64,000 nt of DNA from Diplonema papillatum (lineage: Eukaryota > Euglenozoa > Diplonemea > Diplonemida > Diplonemidae): positions 124,001 to 188,000 of the forward strand of contig JAPJBO010000201.1 in the NCBI GenBank assembly GCA_030068145.1. Reading direction: 5' to 3'. The position numbers were made by a program, and so were the translations under genes. A model generated the notes under the pieces. It was not told where the DNA came from and did not search any database. It saw only the letters and a list, made by a program, of their open reading frames with translations. Numbering within the stretch: the stretch's first letter is position 1; every line of letters begins with the position of its first letter. Of this stretch, positions 12,701 to 23,934 are shown one piece after another.

Positions 12701-13198
12701 GCCGAAGCGGCACCGCTCGCGCTCGATCACGTACTGGCCCTTCAGCGTGATGAACCCCCGGCACATCTCGGCGTCGCCGACGCCTTCTACGACCAACTCA
12801 TTCTCCACCCTCCCCCGCAGCGCCCGCACGGTAGCAGCCAGCCAGCCCTGCTCCGGGTGCCGTGCATTTCCCGGGTCCCAGTGCGCATATTTACAATAGT
12901 GGTCCGGGTTGCTTTCGAAGTACGACGCGACGTCAGTGCTGTTCACAAAGTGGACGACCGGCAACGCCGGCGGCTGCCAAGCGGGGGACGCCCTGCCGTT
13001 CCCATCCCCCTTCACCGCAAGCCAGAACCGACACATCACGGGGGTGCTGTACACACTGGCCGGCTCACGGTGCAAGTCCCCCGGGGCCTCTTCATCCACG
13101 ACGCCTTGGAACGACGCCGCGCCCGCTTGCAGCGACGCAGATGCCCCGCATGCCGACAGCGTGAGCAGCACGAAGGCTACAAGTGTACGCAAACGCAT
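9705..13198 (-). CDS. GT15-like (KRE2/MNT1/KTR) glycosyltransferase with Cys-rich N-terminal region
   Basis: This two-exon gene encodes 634 aa: exon 1 is 13198-12190 and exon 2 is 10600-9705, joined in phase 1 (CTGAAG/GTGTGC to TTGGCAG). The product starts with a signal peptide or anchor (MRLRTLVAFVLLTLSACG). A cysteine-rich region follows at about 60-220, with N-glycosylation sites such as NST. The second half follows the order of GT15 mannosyltransferases: a YV.AP start block near 280, SSLRYVQG near 400, the FDFVIKIDWDIRLF block with D431-W-D433 as the likely metal and nucleotide-sugar motif, and FFGVWTGLALSDEY...FRHRWTDQSLW near 505-545, which parallels the family's SNFEI...YERWGD stretch. 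It probably adds a sugar, perhaps mannose, in the Golgi. The GT15 call rests on motif order read by eye. The Cys-rich region is not a standard KTR part. Confidence 0.6.
10851..10980 (+). mobile_element. Type A retroposon, truncated copy
   Basis: It begins inside the consensus at TGTTGAACGCTTACACCCGC and runs through CCTCCTTTGATC to AAAGCAGGTGCT, where the usual TTATACAAA end is replaced by CTTGCG. It lies antisense to the host gene within its intron. The missing 5' third is typical of the truncated copies of this family. Confidence 0.7.
11031..11062 (-). repeat. Copy of the exon 1/intron junction inside the intron
   Basis: On the minus strand, 32 bases here are identical to 12208-12177, the last 19 bases of exon 1 plus the first 13 of the intron. 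The copy therefore carries a second complete GAAG/GTGTGC donor. A shorter relative (AAAGAAGCATTTCC) lies near 10763-10776. The exon end resembles the type A retroposon phrase CAAGCATTTCCT, so part of the exon border may itself derive from a repeat. Confidence 0.7.
11130..11700 (+). repeat. Degenerate GTTCGGGC minisatellite
   Basis: Irregular units of about 15-26 bp are built on AAGTTCGGGCGAAGCTAAG. The array is interrupted at about 11328-11425 by C- and G-rich palindromic runs. It lies wholly inside the glycosyltransferase intron. Confidence 0.75.
11857..11927 (-). other. tRNA-like sequence, probably a pseudo-tRNA or SINE head
   Basis: On the minus strand an A-box-like TGGCAGAGTGA is followed by a strong hairpin (CCGGCCTTCAGGCCGG) and a B-box-like GGGTTCGAACCCC, at tRNA-like spacing. 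The anticodon arm is a near-perfect palindrome whose loop is too short or even-numbered. The D stem does not close and the acceptor stem pairs poorly. I therefore do not call a functional tRNA. Confidence 0.4.
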
Positions 13199-13376
13199 GC
13201 AGCGATGGTGTGCGGGAGTGGAGGGGGGGGGAGGGGGGGGGGGGAAGGGGGGGCGCCTGGTATTTCTCTCTTTTCCTTGACGGGGGGAAGATTGCAAGCA
13301 AACGTGCTTGACAATGGATACGTGCTCAACGCCGTACCGGTCCCGTCGGCGTCGTGTGTCGGTCGTTTAAGCCACG

Positions 13377-13670
13377 AAATACTCGACGTAGCTGCTTCGA
13401 CTCCGAATGGAAGGGGGGAAATATAGAGGTAAGGGGCAAATACAATACAAACACAATCTGATTTGTTCTTCGCTTACACCACCGTGTGTTGTTTTCTCAC
13501 TCAGGACTTTTGACCTGTTGTGTTTGTGTGATTTGTCGTGCAGGGGTAGACCCGCATGACCTCACGTCCGTTCAACACGTGGTTCGGTAGTTACAGCACT
13601 TTGGATCCCTTCTGTTCTTTGTCGGGCAGCATCGGCGAGCATTTCCTTTCAAGCTGGCGCTTATGTAAGG
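13377..13670 (+). mobile_element. Type E retroposon
   Basis: This is a copy of about 295 bp. It begins at AAATACTCGACGTAGCTGC and ends at AAGCTGGCGCTTATGTAAGG. Close copies are at 24149-24438 and 26426-26721. It shares its start (AATACTCGA) and end block (GCATTTCCTTTCAAGC..GCGCTTAT) with the type A family. It lies just upstream of the glycosyltransferase gene. Confidence 0.75.
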
Positions 13671-13957
13671 AACATAAGGCGGACCATCATCAGCGCGGAA
13701 CCTGAGTGTCTGCAGACAGGACCACCCGCGCTCCTAGTGCACAGGAGAATCCGTCACGGGGAGAAGGCCTGTACAACCGTGTCACGCAGTGGCATGCAGC
13801 CCAGGCGGCTGTGGGCAGGGGTCAAGTCTTCCGAGCTGACCCCAGCAGAGACCCCAAGTCTCCCAGTACCTCTTCGTCTACTCCGTCCAATTAAGCCCGG
13901 CTTGAAGCGGCTTGATGCTTCATGTCTCGGCAACGCGAGCCTTGGGACAGAAGCTAC

Positions 13958-14085
13958 GCATGGCTTGGGTTAAAATGCAAAAGACTTGGGGCGATAATCT
14001 GCATCGCCGGCGTCGCGGTTGTCTCTTCGCACCTGATGCGTCATGCTTTCGCATCTTCAGCTCGTCTTGATCGTCGCGTGGGAGC
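13958..14085 (+). repeat. Dispersed repeat B, short copy
   Basis: TTGGGTTAAAATGCAAAAG leads into ATAATCTGCATCGCCGGCG and CTCGTCTTGATCGTCGC, in the same order as the copies at 3931 and 51357. Confidence 0.6.
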
Positions 14086-14312
14086 GAGACAAGTTAGAGT
14101 GCAGGAACCATCTCTCCGGGGAATATCACTGTCGCTCCACTGCCCCGTAGTACTACGGCGGGCGTAAAGTCGATACGTCGGATGCGGCGCGACGTTGATG
14201 CAAAGTCAGGCGGGACCTGGGATCTCGGGGATTCTCCCTTGAGCAATTTAATTCTTCGCAGTGCAGGGTATGCACCTCTCCGGGAGGCTTCGTGCAGCAG
14301 CAGGGCGAGGTC

Positions 14313-14537
14313 GTTTTTTTTTGTATAAGCACCTGCTTTGTAGGAAATGCTTGAGGAGACTGCCAGTTGCGATAGATCAAAGGAGGTAAATGTGCTGTAG
14401 CCCACACGAAACACAGGTAACCCTGGGTTTAGTGGCGGGCGTAAGCGTTCAACAATAAAGACCCACTTTGTAGTTGTATTGTTTTCTCCCCCTCTAGCCT
14501 CCTTCGAAATGAGCACAAGGCAGTCCCTCGAGTATTT
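14313..14537 (-). mobile_element. Type A retroposon, full length, A-tailed
   Basis: On the minus strand it runs from AAATACTCGAGGGACTGCC to GGTGCTTATAC followed by an A tail (a T run on the plus strand). The length is about 225 bp. It has no open frame of its own. Other copies are at 10851, 22349, 36924, 49398, 54467 and 60326. Confidence 0.8.
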
Positions 14538-15150
14538 CCGTGACAAAAAGGTGCGAAGCGTAGAATGACTCGGCCACTTTCGTTTTCGGGCGAGAATCGG
14601 AGGCGACATCAGTGGGTTCCAAAGAGTCACTTAAAAGAAAGAGCGGATGAGAATCGAGAGGGGCGCCAATTCTAGGGGTTTCATTTCCCCTACGCTAACT
14701 GCAACAGCAAGTGAAAAGAAATGCGTAGTTTTGGTTTATTCTTTTGCTTTTCGTTGTCGACAACATTATTTACTTTCAGCGTCTTTTCATGCCTTTAAGT
14801 GACGGAAAATGAAGATTCTCTTTTTATCGATTAGTCGACCTTTTCCTCTACCGCTCAGGAGCACCTTCGGTAAGAAGACTTGTACTCGTGTACAAAAGTT
14901 CCCCGTCGCAGATGTTCGGTCCAACAGTTGCAGTACCCCACTGATGGAATTTGTGTACAGAGGAGGTCCGAAAGTGCACATACGAACAACACAGGTAGTG
15001 GGTTGTTTCTCCTGGTTAACCGTTGGAAAATTGCCAAGGTGCAGAGTTGACCCCGATGATAAAAAGGATTAACGGATACATCGTTGGGCGGGGGAACGTT
15101 CTGGCAGGGAGCAGGAGCCGCATCCCACTCACCGCTGTGACGAAGCGAAT
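14538..15150. other. Spacer, nothing recognised
   Basis: This is AT-richer sequence with no supported gene or repeat. Confidence 0.4.
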
Positions 15151-15510
15151 GATGTGGCATCCTTTCAGTACTGCTGCTCCTGCACCGTAGCAAAATGATG
15201 TGGCATCCTTCCAGTACTGCTGCTCCTGCACCAAAGCAAAATGATGTGGCATCCTTCCAGTACTGCTGCTCCTGCACCAAAGCAAGATGATGTGGCATCC
15301 TTCCAGTACTGCTGCTCCTGCACCAAAGCAAGATGATGTGGCATCCTTCCAGTACTGCTGCTCCTGCACCAAAGCAAGATGATGTGGCATCCTTCCAGTA
15401 CTGCTGCTCCTGCACCAAAGCAAGATGCTGTGGCATCCTTCCCTTACTGCTGCTCCTGCACCGGAGCAAAGTGATGTGGCATTCCCAGTACTGCTGCTCA
15501 GTACCTGCGC
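15151..15510 (+). repeat. 46-bp tandem repeat, about 8 units
   Basis: Units begin GATGTGGCATCCTTCCAGTA and continue with CTGCTGCTCCTGCACC. Starts fall at 15151, 15197, 15243, 15289, 15335 and 15381, a fixed 46-bp spacing, followed by two diverged units. It is open in some frames, but 46 is not a multiple of 3 and no flanking coding sequence is evident. Confidence 0.95.
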
Positions 15511-16170
15511 ACTTTGAGCGCGAGTGGGCCTCTTCGAGAAGGGCTCGCCGCACTTCCTCTCTGGTCCAGTGTACGGTTGGGGTCTTGCGATCCATCGTGG
15601 GAATTCCTACAAAGGCAAACGAACGCTCTCCAGGAATATATCGGTTGGCCGGGTAGGAATTTCTTTTCCCTCCCTCCCACCCCTTTGCACATCTTGCCGT
15701 GCGGCATTCGTCCCCTCGTGCGAGGGAGCATCATTGAGTTCGCGTCCGCTGCATTAGTGGCGAGATCCGGGTGCGCTGGGTTCCCACCCTCCGTCCCCCG
15801 TGACCTCCTGGGCTAGCCTGTTCTCTCAACCGTGGCTATCTCGGGGGGGTTACCCCAACGGAAGTGATTTCTCCCCTTTTCCCCTTTGTCCTGAGCTGGA
15901 AAGACAGTTGAAGTATGGCTAAAGATAAAGTGGTGTCACCTGAGGGGGTAATCTCAGGGCCGCCCACGTGAGCAACAGAAGCATGTCCCCATGCCTGAAT
16001 GAGTAGCCGGCGGAGAATTCTCCGGTTGGCTGCCACCTCCGCGATCTGCGTCTTCTCGTCTTCGTTGTACTGCACGTATGCCCTGGTCTTCGGGTCCCCT
16101 CCTTTTGGGTGCATCTTTTGTGTCTCACTACAGCAGTGTCTAGCCTCAGAAGCTAGAGATAAGCACGGTG
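15511..16170. other. Spacer, nothing recognised
   Basis: I see no gene or repeat that can be supported. Confidence 0.4.
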
Positions 16171-16177
16171 TTTTTAG

Positions 16178-16267
16178 AGTCACACCCGAAAAGCGGGTGT
16201 GCCACAACCCAGACGCGCCTAAATGCGCACCCTAAAAAAGCGGATGTGTCACCCGCTTTTTGTAACT
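16178..16267 (+). repeat. Hairpin repeat H, short copy
   Basis: CACACCCGAAAAGCGGGTGTG is a nearly perfect inverted repeat. It is followed, after CGCGCCTAAATGCGC, by a second arm GTGTCACCCGCTTTTT. Longer relatives with the same hairpins lie at 24642-24826 and 25210-25394. Confidence 0.65.
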
Positions 16268-16644
16268 CCCCATTAGCTTTAGCTCCAGCTGCTGCTGAGG
16301 CTGGACTCCGCCGTGTGGCATGGTTTATCGATCGGACCCACCGCGCGGTTTGGGCACGAGTGGATCTGCTGCCGAGATGGTTCAGCAATCCGGTGGCTTC
16401 TGGTTCGCGCGGAGATTTGGATAATCAGGCCGCCAGTGGGCATGAGAGGAGGTCGAGGAAGCGATTTCCCCAATGCCTCCAATCACTCGCTTTACGTGGC
16501 GTAACTCCTGTTTTGGTTCTAGCTATCCTGAAACTTCGGAGTGAACCAGCTGCTAGATGGTTCGATGGGTCTTTCGCCCCTATACCACCGCAACGGACCA
16601 ATGCACAACAAAATGGGCCGAACTCCCTTCGGTTTATCCCACCT

Positions 16645-19373
16645 TTAGTCAGCCGTTTCTTTGCGGTTCATGTCGACGCGGTAAAGGAACCGCTGCACCA
16701 TGCACACGATGAAGATGATGTCGTCTTTGAAAACGCTCATGCGGTGCATGGTTGGCATGCGGACGATCAGCGCGAACAAGTCGTCGATGAACGTGTTGAT
16801 GAACCGGTACGTCAGCAGCCGCCAAGGCAGATGCGCAACGCTTTTGAGCTTGTAGTTGATGATCACCTGCGGCGTCATGAGCAAGAACCCGGCCGAGTAC
16901 GCGAGACCGGCGAGGGAATGAATGATCCACGAAACCCAGCTGTAATGCTTCGAGTGAACCAAAGAATACCCCGCGACCGCCAAAGCCACGGGCACGAGCA
17001 CCTGCACTGTGTGGCGCATGACGCGCCGGTCAGTTTCGACGGTCAGCCTCGTCAGCTCGTTGCTGCCGGCCCCTTCCAGCTCCACTCTCGTCATTTTGAA
17101 GAAAGGATACGAGCTCGTCATCGTTAACCCCGTCGCTCGCCTGAGCTTCCAAATTTGAATCAGCAATCCGATGGCCCCCGGTAGTAGGATGACAGCGCTG
17201 GCTTGTTCATCCAGGAGGTAGAAGTAGATGAGGACTTGCAGCAACAGGTCGAAGATCAGCGTGGTGAAGCTGAGGCCGCAAAGAGAGTTGTTTTCTTGCC
17301 AGAAGGAGACGTCCGACTTGAACGCGAGGAATTCGAAGAGGCAGTGCAGCACCGTTGCGATGACGGTGATGGTCAGCAGCGGGAGGCTCGTGTTCGCGAA
17401 TCCGTCTATGATCTCTTGAAACTCGCTGTCTTCTATGCCCATCGTCTTCACAGCCTCTGCGCGCGTTTTTTTTTTTTTTTTAGAGCTATAGTTCGCTTAA
17501 GAATCGGGATTTTAGAGTCTCCGGGTGATCTTTGTCGAATGGGTTCTTTTGAAGCTAATACGTACTGGGTGGGTTTGGGAGTGTCGTAATATGGCCTTCA
17601 AAAGAATGTGAGGTCTGTCTTTTAGAGTGCAAGTTCGCTTAGGGATCCGGGGGTTTATAGTCTCCGGGTGACCGTAGTCGTAAAGGTTCCTTTAAGGTAT
17701 AGTATGTTTGTGTGTATATCTTTTGCTGGGGAGCTCTTCTTAGGAAGGGCATCGCGGCCGCTGATGTGCGGTCGTAGCTTGCTGTCCGACTCGGCGAAAG
17801 CGGGTCCGAGAACGACCACCGCATATCTTCTGGAGTTGAATCGCAGGGTTTGATGAAATTTGGATGGTGTTTGGTCCATGGATCTTTAGTGAGAGCGACT
17901 GACGATTTCCCAAAATCGTCTAGTCTCGTGAGGTTCACACTTCAAAGGCATGGATTGATCTTTGGAAAAACAGGTCGTTCGAATGAAACTCGGTTGACGT
18001 TTGGTATCCAAAGGTCACGATTCTGAAGTCTCCCAGTGAATATTTCGTCAAATGGGCTCGTTCAGCCCTTCTTTATGACCGGGAGATCTTCCCCAGAAGG
18101 CTTTCTACGTGCAACCTCCCTCCCCCTCCGTCCGTAAGGATCAGTAGTAGTGTGTCGATAGACTGCACAAACTAGTAGTATGTGTCGTCTGCCGAAGCAG
18201 CAGGCCCTTCCTTCGTTGTTTGTGCGCACTTCCTTCAACCCTGTTTTCTTCATCTAACTGGAGTGAGGATAGTACGCTGCCATGAGTCGGCTCTTGGTTA
18301 CACACAGTGCACGCCAATCCACGTGGTTCGTAGACAAACGAACACCGTGCTTCGACGGGGTATAGGGGACGGGTGCGCGCACCTTTCGTTTTTTCGAAGT
18401 GGTTCATCAGAAGCCACTTGGAAAGGTCGGACGAGACGTCGATCGACAGCCGCAGCGGGAACCCGGCCGTGGTGCCGTTGATGACCTCGACGCCGCCGTT
18501 CGTGTCGAGGCTGGTCGACACCGGCGAACTGTAGACGGGGGGCAGGTATTTTTTGTTGCGGCCGAGCACCCGCAGGAACGGGTGCAGATTCGGGAGGAAC
18601 GCGCGCTCCTTGGCGGGGAGCGGCTCCCCGGCGGCCACTACGCGGGCGAGGATGTCCGACTTCCAGACCCGCGCCTTGTCTCCGCGGGTGTGCGCTTCGA
18701 TGGACGCGTCGGACGCCGCTTTGTACGAGGGAACCCCGCTGAAGTGGCCGAGACCGAGGTCCTGCAGCAGCCACCGTTCCGTCACGTATTTCGGGACGCT
18801 CGAGTTCGCCGTCAATTGAGTGGCCGCTGCCTGCACTGTTTTCGCCCTCAAATCGACCGCGCCCTCCTCCGAGATCAGCGTGACCACGAACAGCTGCGCC
18901 TTCGCCGATTTGTTGACCATCTTCTTCCACATCCCCGCCGACGGCCGGACTACCGGGCGGCCGGCGGCCTTGCGCGCCAGCCGTCGCCACTCCGCCCTCG
19001 CCCAGAGCGAGCGGAGGAGGGGACCGGCGGTCTTCCTCGCAGGGGTTGCCCGCGGGCGGTGGAAGAAGAGGTCGCGGGTGAGCTGGATGCCGTCGGACAG
19101 CTGAAACGGCTGCTTCCACGCCAGGAGGCAGTCGCGGTCGGACGCGCGGCACGCGGCCTCCGACTCGGGGACGCTGGGCGAGGTCGTGATGAAGGCGCGG
19201 ACCTCAAGGGCGGCGCCCTGCTGCCAGTAGGGCAGCAAGGGGTCCGCCATCTGCTCGGCCGTCAGCTTGCTCAGCGGGAAGATCACCGGCCACATCGTGT
19301 TGCACAGCATCACGAAGTAGGCCACCGCCAGCAGCGTCGCCATCGACCCCGTAGACACGGGCAGGTTCACCAT
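16645..19373 (-). CDS. CLPTM1: CLPTM1-family transmembrane protein (lipid scramblase-like)
   Basis: This two-exon gene encodes 600 aa: exon 1 is 19373-18383 and exon 2 is 17456-16645, joined in phase 1 (AAAG/GTGCGC to CGCGCAG). The first ATG is followed by one membrane segment (about residues 10-32), a long lumenal region, and then several membrane segments in exon 2. Exon 2 carries the family signatures FEFLAFKSDVSFW, NYKLKSVAHLPWRLLTYRF and NTFIDDLFA, with a C-terminal FLYRVDMNR. In exon 1, YLPPVYSSPVS and FPLRLSIDVSSDLSKW match the strand-rich lumenal domain. CLPTM1L is known as a glucosaminyl-phosphatidylinositol scramblase of the ER, and CLPTM1 affects GABA-A receptor trafficking. The length fits the family (about 540-670). 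Upstream, 5' copies of exon 1 are arrayed in tandem (19430-21880). Confidence 0.9.
17457..18382 (-). other. Intron of the CLPTM1 gene
   Basis: This 926-bp intron has a GTGCGCGC donor, a T/A-rich tract and a CGCGCAG acceptor. Much of it (about 17482-18060) consists of degenerate units of about 135 bp containing GTTCGCTTA and AGTCTCCGGGTGA. One unit recurs at 59212-59310. Confidence 0.7.
17617..17720 (+). repeat. Dispersed repeat I, intron copy
   Basis: TTTAGAGTGCAAGTTCGCTT through AGTATGTTTGTGTG matches 59212-59310 closely. A diverged neighbour starts near 17482 (TTTAGAGCTATAGTTCGC). Confidence 0.65.
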
Positions 19374-19429
19374 CGTTTTACGTTTCCCCACCACCCCGCA
19401 CCCTTCAAGCGTTTCTAGACTGTGTTTCG

Positions 19430-21880
19430 AGTTTTGAGTATCCGTGTTATTACGACAGTAAAGACAAGTTGGGGTTCTTTCGCCGGGTATGGCTGGTACT
19501 TGTTAGTTCGTCTTTTGGGTGGTCTTTGCAGGAGATTACTTGAGGTTGAACAGTCCGGTGTTTTGGGGTCTCCGGTTGAACATTGAGGCTGTTCATCCTC
19601 GCCCAGAGTAGGCATCCCGCAGCAGGCGGTGGAAGAAGAGGTCGCGGGTGAGCTGGATGCTGTCGGCACAGCTGAAACTGCTTCCACGCCAGGAGGCAGT
19701 TGCGGTCGGATGCCCGACGCTGCTCGGGGTCGCGGCGTGATGAAGGCGCGGACCTCAAGGGCGCCCTGCTGCCAGTAGGGCAGCAAGGGGTCCGCCATCT
19801 GCTCGGCCGTCAGCTTGCTCAGCGGGAAGATCACCGGCCACATCGTGTTGCACACAGCATCACGAAGTAGGCCACCGCCAGCAGACGGGCAGGTTCACCA
19901 TCGTTTTACGTTTCCCCACCACCCCGCACCCTTCAAGCGTTTCTACACTGTGTTTCGAGTTTTGAGGATCCGTGTTATTACGACAGTAAAGACAAGTTGG
20001 GGTTCTTTCGCCGGGTATGGGTATGGCTGGTACTTGTTAGTTCGTCTGTTGGGTGGTCTTTGCAGGAGATTACTTGAGGTTGAACAGTCCGGTGTTTTGG
20101 GGTCTCCGGTTGAACATTGAGGCTGTTCATCCTCGCCCAGAGTGGGCATCCCGCAGGCGGTGGAAGAAGAGGTCGCGGGTGAGCTGGATGCTGTCGGCAC
20201 AGCTGAAACTGCTTCCACGCCAGGAGGCAGTCGCGGTCGGACGCGCGGCACGCGGCCTCCGACTCGGGGACGCTGGGCGAGGTCGTGATGAAGGCGCGGA
20301 CCTCAAGGGCGGCGCCCTGCTGCCAGTAGGGCAGCAAGGGGTCCGCCATCTGCTCGGCCGTCAGCTTGCTCAGCGGGAAGATCACCGGCCACATCGTGTT
20401 GCACAGCATCACGAAGTAGGCCACCGCCAGCAGCGTCGCCATCGACCCCGTAGACACGGGCAGGTTCACCATCGTTTTACGTTTCCCCACCACCCGCACC
20501 CTTCAAGCGTTTCTAGACTGTGTTTCGAGTTTTGAGTATCCGCGTTTTTACGACAGTAAAGACAAGTTGGGGTTCTTTCGCCGGGTATGGCTGGTACTTG
20601 TTAGTTCGTCTTTTGGGTGGTCTTTGCAGGAGATTACTTGAGGTTGAACAGTCCGGTGTTTTGGAGTCTCCGGTTGAACATTGAGGCTGTTCATCCTCGC
20701 CCAGAGTGGGCATCCCGCAGGCGGTGGAAGAAGAGGTCGCGGGTGAGCTGGATGATGTCGGCACAGCTGAAACGGCTGCTTCCACGCCAGGAGGCAGTTG
20801 CGGTCGGATGCGCGGCCTCCGACGCTGCTCGGATACGCTGGGCGAGGTCGTGATGAAGGCGCGGACCTCAAGGGCGGCGCCCTGCTGCCAGTAGGGCAGC
20901 AAGGGGTCCGCCATCTGCTCGGCCGTCAGCTTGCTCAGCGGGAAGATCACCGGCCACATCGTGTTGCACAGCATCACGAAGTAGGCCACCGCCAGCAGCG
21001 TCGCCATCGACCCCGTAGACACGGGCAGGTTCACCATCGTTTTACGTTTCCCCACCACCCGCACCCTTCAAGCGTTTCTACACTGTGTTTCGAGTTTTGA
21101 GGATCCGTGTTATTACGACAGTAAAGACAAGTTGGGGTTCTTTCGCCGGGTATGGGTATGGCTGGTACTTGTTAGTTCGTCTGTTGGGTGGTCTTTGCAG
21201 GAGATTACTTGAGGTTGAACAGTCCGGTGTTTTGGGGTCTCCGGTTGAACATTGAGGCTGTTCATCCTCGCCCAGAGTGGGCATCCCGCAGGCGGTGGAA
21301 GAAGATGGGGGTGAGCTGGATGCTGTCGGCACAGCTGAAACTGCTTCCACGCCAGGAGGCAGTTGCGGTCGGATGCCCGATGCTGCTCGGGGACGCTGGG
21401 CGAGGTCGTGATGAAGGCGCGGACCTCAAGGGCGGCGCCCTGCTGCCAGTAGGGCAGCAAGGGGTCCGCCATCTGCTCGGCCGTCAGCTTGCTCAGCGGG
21501 AAGACCACCGGCCACATCGTGTTGCACAGCATCACGAAGTAGGCCACCGCCAGCAGCCTCGCCATCAACCCCGTAGACACGGGCAGGTTCACCATCGTTT
21601 TACTTTTCCCCACCACCCCGCACCCTTCAAGCGTTTCTAGACTGTGTTTCGAGTTTTGAGGATCCGTGTTATTACGTCTCCGGTCGACAGTAAAGACGAG
21701 TTGGGGTTCTTTCGTCGGGTACGGGTATGGCTGGTACTTGGTAGTTCGTCTTTTGGGTGGTCTTTGCAGGAGATTACTTGAGGTTGAAGAGCCCGGTGTT
21801 GGAGTCTCTGGTTGAACATTGAGGCTTTCATCCTCGCCCAGAGTGGACATCCCGCAGGCGGTGGTTCCACGGAGCATGAA
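19430..21880 (-). pseudogene. Tandem array of truncated CLPTM1 5' ends (4 copies plus a partial)
   Basis: Upstream of the CLPTM1 gene, units of about 530-570 bp repeat the first part of exon 1 together with its upstream sequence. Their ATGs lie near 19901, 20472, 21037 and 21597. Each copy keeps the start MVNLPVSTGS and the membrane segment. It then breaks off around the LTRDLFFHR point and runs into a common linker of about 330 bp (on the plus strand GGAGATTACTTGAGGTTG and CATTGAGGCTGTTCATCC). A last fragment at about 21640-21880 has linker only. The copies carry small private deletions, several of which break the frame. Each unit may include the promoter, since the linker precedes each start in gene direction. 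No copy can encode a whole protein. Confidence 0.85.
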
Positions 21881-22348
21881 GGAAATATTCCGCAACCCGG
21901 ATGCAGAGACCTGAAGTGGTGACCGCTTGACGATACTGTTGACCATGACCAGTCGTCTCTTTTTGAAGGAAGGGTTGACCCTTGAAACGCTTCACGCGGG
22001 GACAGGGTTAACTATCCTGGAAAGCTGCACTTTCTTCGTGTAGTAGGGTGTCTTGTGGATGTGCATGGAAACTCAAAGCAAGGAAATAAATAGTGGGAGA
22101 AACTTCCTCGGCGAGGAGGAGGGGAGGCGAAAAAGCCACCCACTCTCACACGACGCACAGCGAAAAAGAAAGCGTATATTCGTTCTTTTTTTTTTTCCTT
22201 GTCGTCCTATTTTCTTGATCGGTGCCAACGACGCATTTGTTGAGGCTGCATTTAGATGGAAATCTAAAGCTGCGCATCACTTCTTGTTGGCCGCAACCGA
22301 ACGCACCCCCATCTCATTCAATCAGTTTTCACGACCCACTTGTTCTGG
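21881..22348. other. Spacer, nothing recognised
   Basis: I see no gene or repeat that can be supported. Confidence 0.4.
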
Positions 22349-22573
22349 AAATACTCGAGGGACTGCCTTGTGCTCATTTCGAAGGGGGCTAGAGGGGGGA
22401 GAAAACAATACAACTACAACGTGGGTCGTTTTTTTTGTTGAACGCATGCGCCCGCCACTAAACCCAGCTTTACCTGTGTTTCGTGAGGGCTACAGCACAT
22501 TTACCTCCTTTGATCTATCGCAATTGGCTGTCTCCTCAAGCATTTCCTACAAAGCAGGTGCTTATACAAAAAC
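22349..22573 (+). mobile_element. Type A retroposon, full length
   Basis: It runs from AAATACTCGAGGGACTGCC to CAGGTGCTTATACAAAAAC. It has the full order of shared blocks: GGGGGGAGAAAACAATAC, TTGTTGAACGC, CCTCCTTTGATC and CAAGCATTTCCTAC. No clear target-site duplication is seen. Confidence 0.8.
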
Positions 22574-23934
22574 AACAAGTGATGTCACATGCTATGGGAC
22601 ATATAACGTGGCTTAACATGAGACCACAACAAGTGGCGGAATATGTGACAAAAACCACAACATAGCTACATGCTATATAACATGGAATGACATGTACAGA
22701 AATAGTCTCATGACTCTGACGGTACCCCAATGATTACTAGCCGGCTCGACTTCCAGTACAGGTTTGCCACACACACACGTACACGTGCGATCACATGTAA
22801 AAGCTCACAACAAGTGGGTCGTGTATTCCCCAAATTCCTACCTTCTAGGTTTACCGTGGCCATGGGGAAGGAAGAAGCCCATCCGGTGACGCCAACATGT
22901 TGCAGCTCAAAGCCCGTGAGTTCGTGGGTTTGCTGTCGAGGTCTCGGGGTCTACGCCGCGCAGCGTCCCCATCCTGAAGAAGCGGACGGATCTGCGGGGC
23001 GGTGCAGCGCTACTCCTTCTTTGGTTCTAGCTACCGGCCTGGACCTAACGGGAACGTCGTAGAGACCCTGCTACTATATCGTTCGACGGGTCCTTTGTCC
23101 ACGTATCCAGCTTGAACGAGCGAATTGCTCGGCAACGCCACAACGGACCACCACCAAGGGTTCCCCCGGTCGTCCTGTGGCTTAACTCTTTGCGGACGGG
23201 GGACATATATTTATGCTGGAATAGGTAGAACCCGAGCTGGAATTTGGACACTGCATCTACAGGGCGGAGACACGTCAAAATCTATCTGCATTTGCTGCTG
23301 CGGGTAGATTTGCTACGAAGCCTTTCCAACGATGCCCAGGTTCCCCGTGGTGAAGCCATAAAACACTTGGGCACGATCCACAGGTTCCTCCAGAATGCTT
23401 TCCGCACCCTGGGCAGCCTCCATCGCCCTACGTCCGTAAGGGGTTCATGCACCACTTTTCGGGAGAATAAACACACGCGTGTTGGATGTAACCCACTCGA
23501 TTTGCGGACCGCCGTGTGTACAGATGAATCTTGCGGTGTAGCTCTATGAGAGCACAAAGAGGGTAGAGTGGTGTTCGGCGGGCTCGCAGAGCTAAACCGT
23601 TTCCAATTCACCATAAGCAAGTTCGGGGCCAGGTATCCTATTGAGGACGACTTATTGTTGGGGCGGGGAGAGAAGATGCGCAGGAGGGTGGCCGGCAGGT
23701 GTAAATGAGAGAGCCACTTTATCTTTCAAAAAACGTCTTTGTTTCTCGATTTCTCGGGAGGAGCGATTGCGGTACGTCGGATGGGCCGGTCAGTTGGAAG
23801 AACAGGAGGTGGGTCTGTCTCAGAAACCGTTTCGGTCGTTAGGTACAAAAAGATAATATAACGGAAGAAATGCTCTCCAGAGGGCAAGAGCGTCGCGGTC
23901 AACCGCAGCATGCAAACCATGAGTTGAAGTTTGC
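22574..23934. other. Spacer, nothing recognised
   Basis: The open frames present (up to about 112 codons) show no recognisable motif. Near 22590-22700 there are loosely palindromic AT-rich phrases (ACATGCTATGGGACATATAA and ACATGCTATATAACATGG). Confidence 0.4.

Noticed and set aside
19415..21064. Several paralogous CLPTM1 genes in tandem
   Set aside because: Every upstream copy stops after about the first 110 codons and lacks the transmembrane C-terminal half. Only the copy at 19373-16645 is complete.
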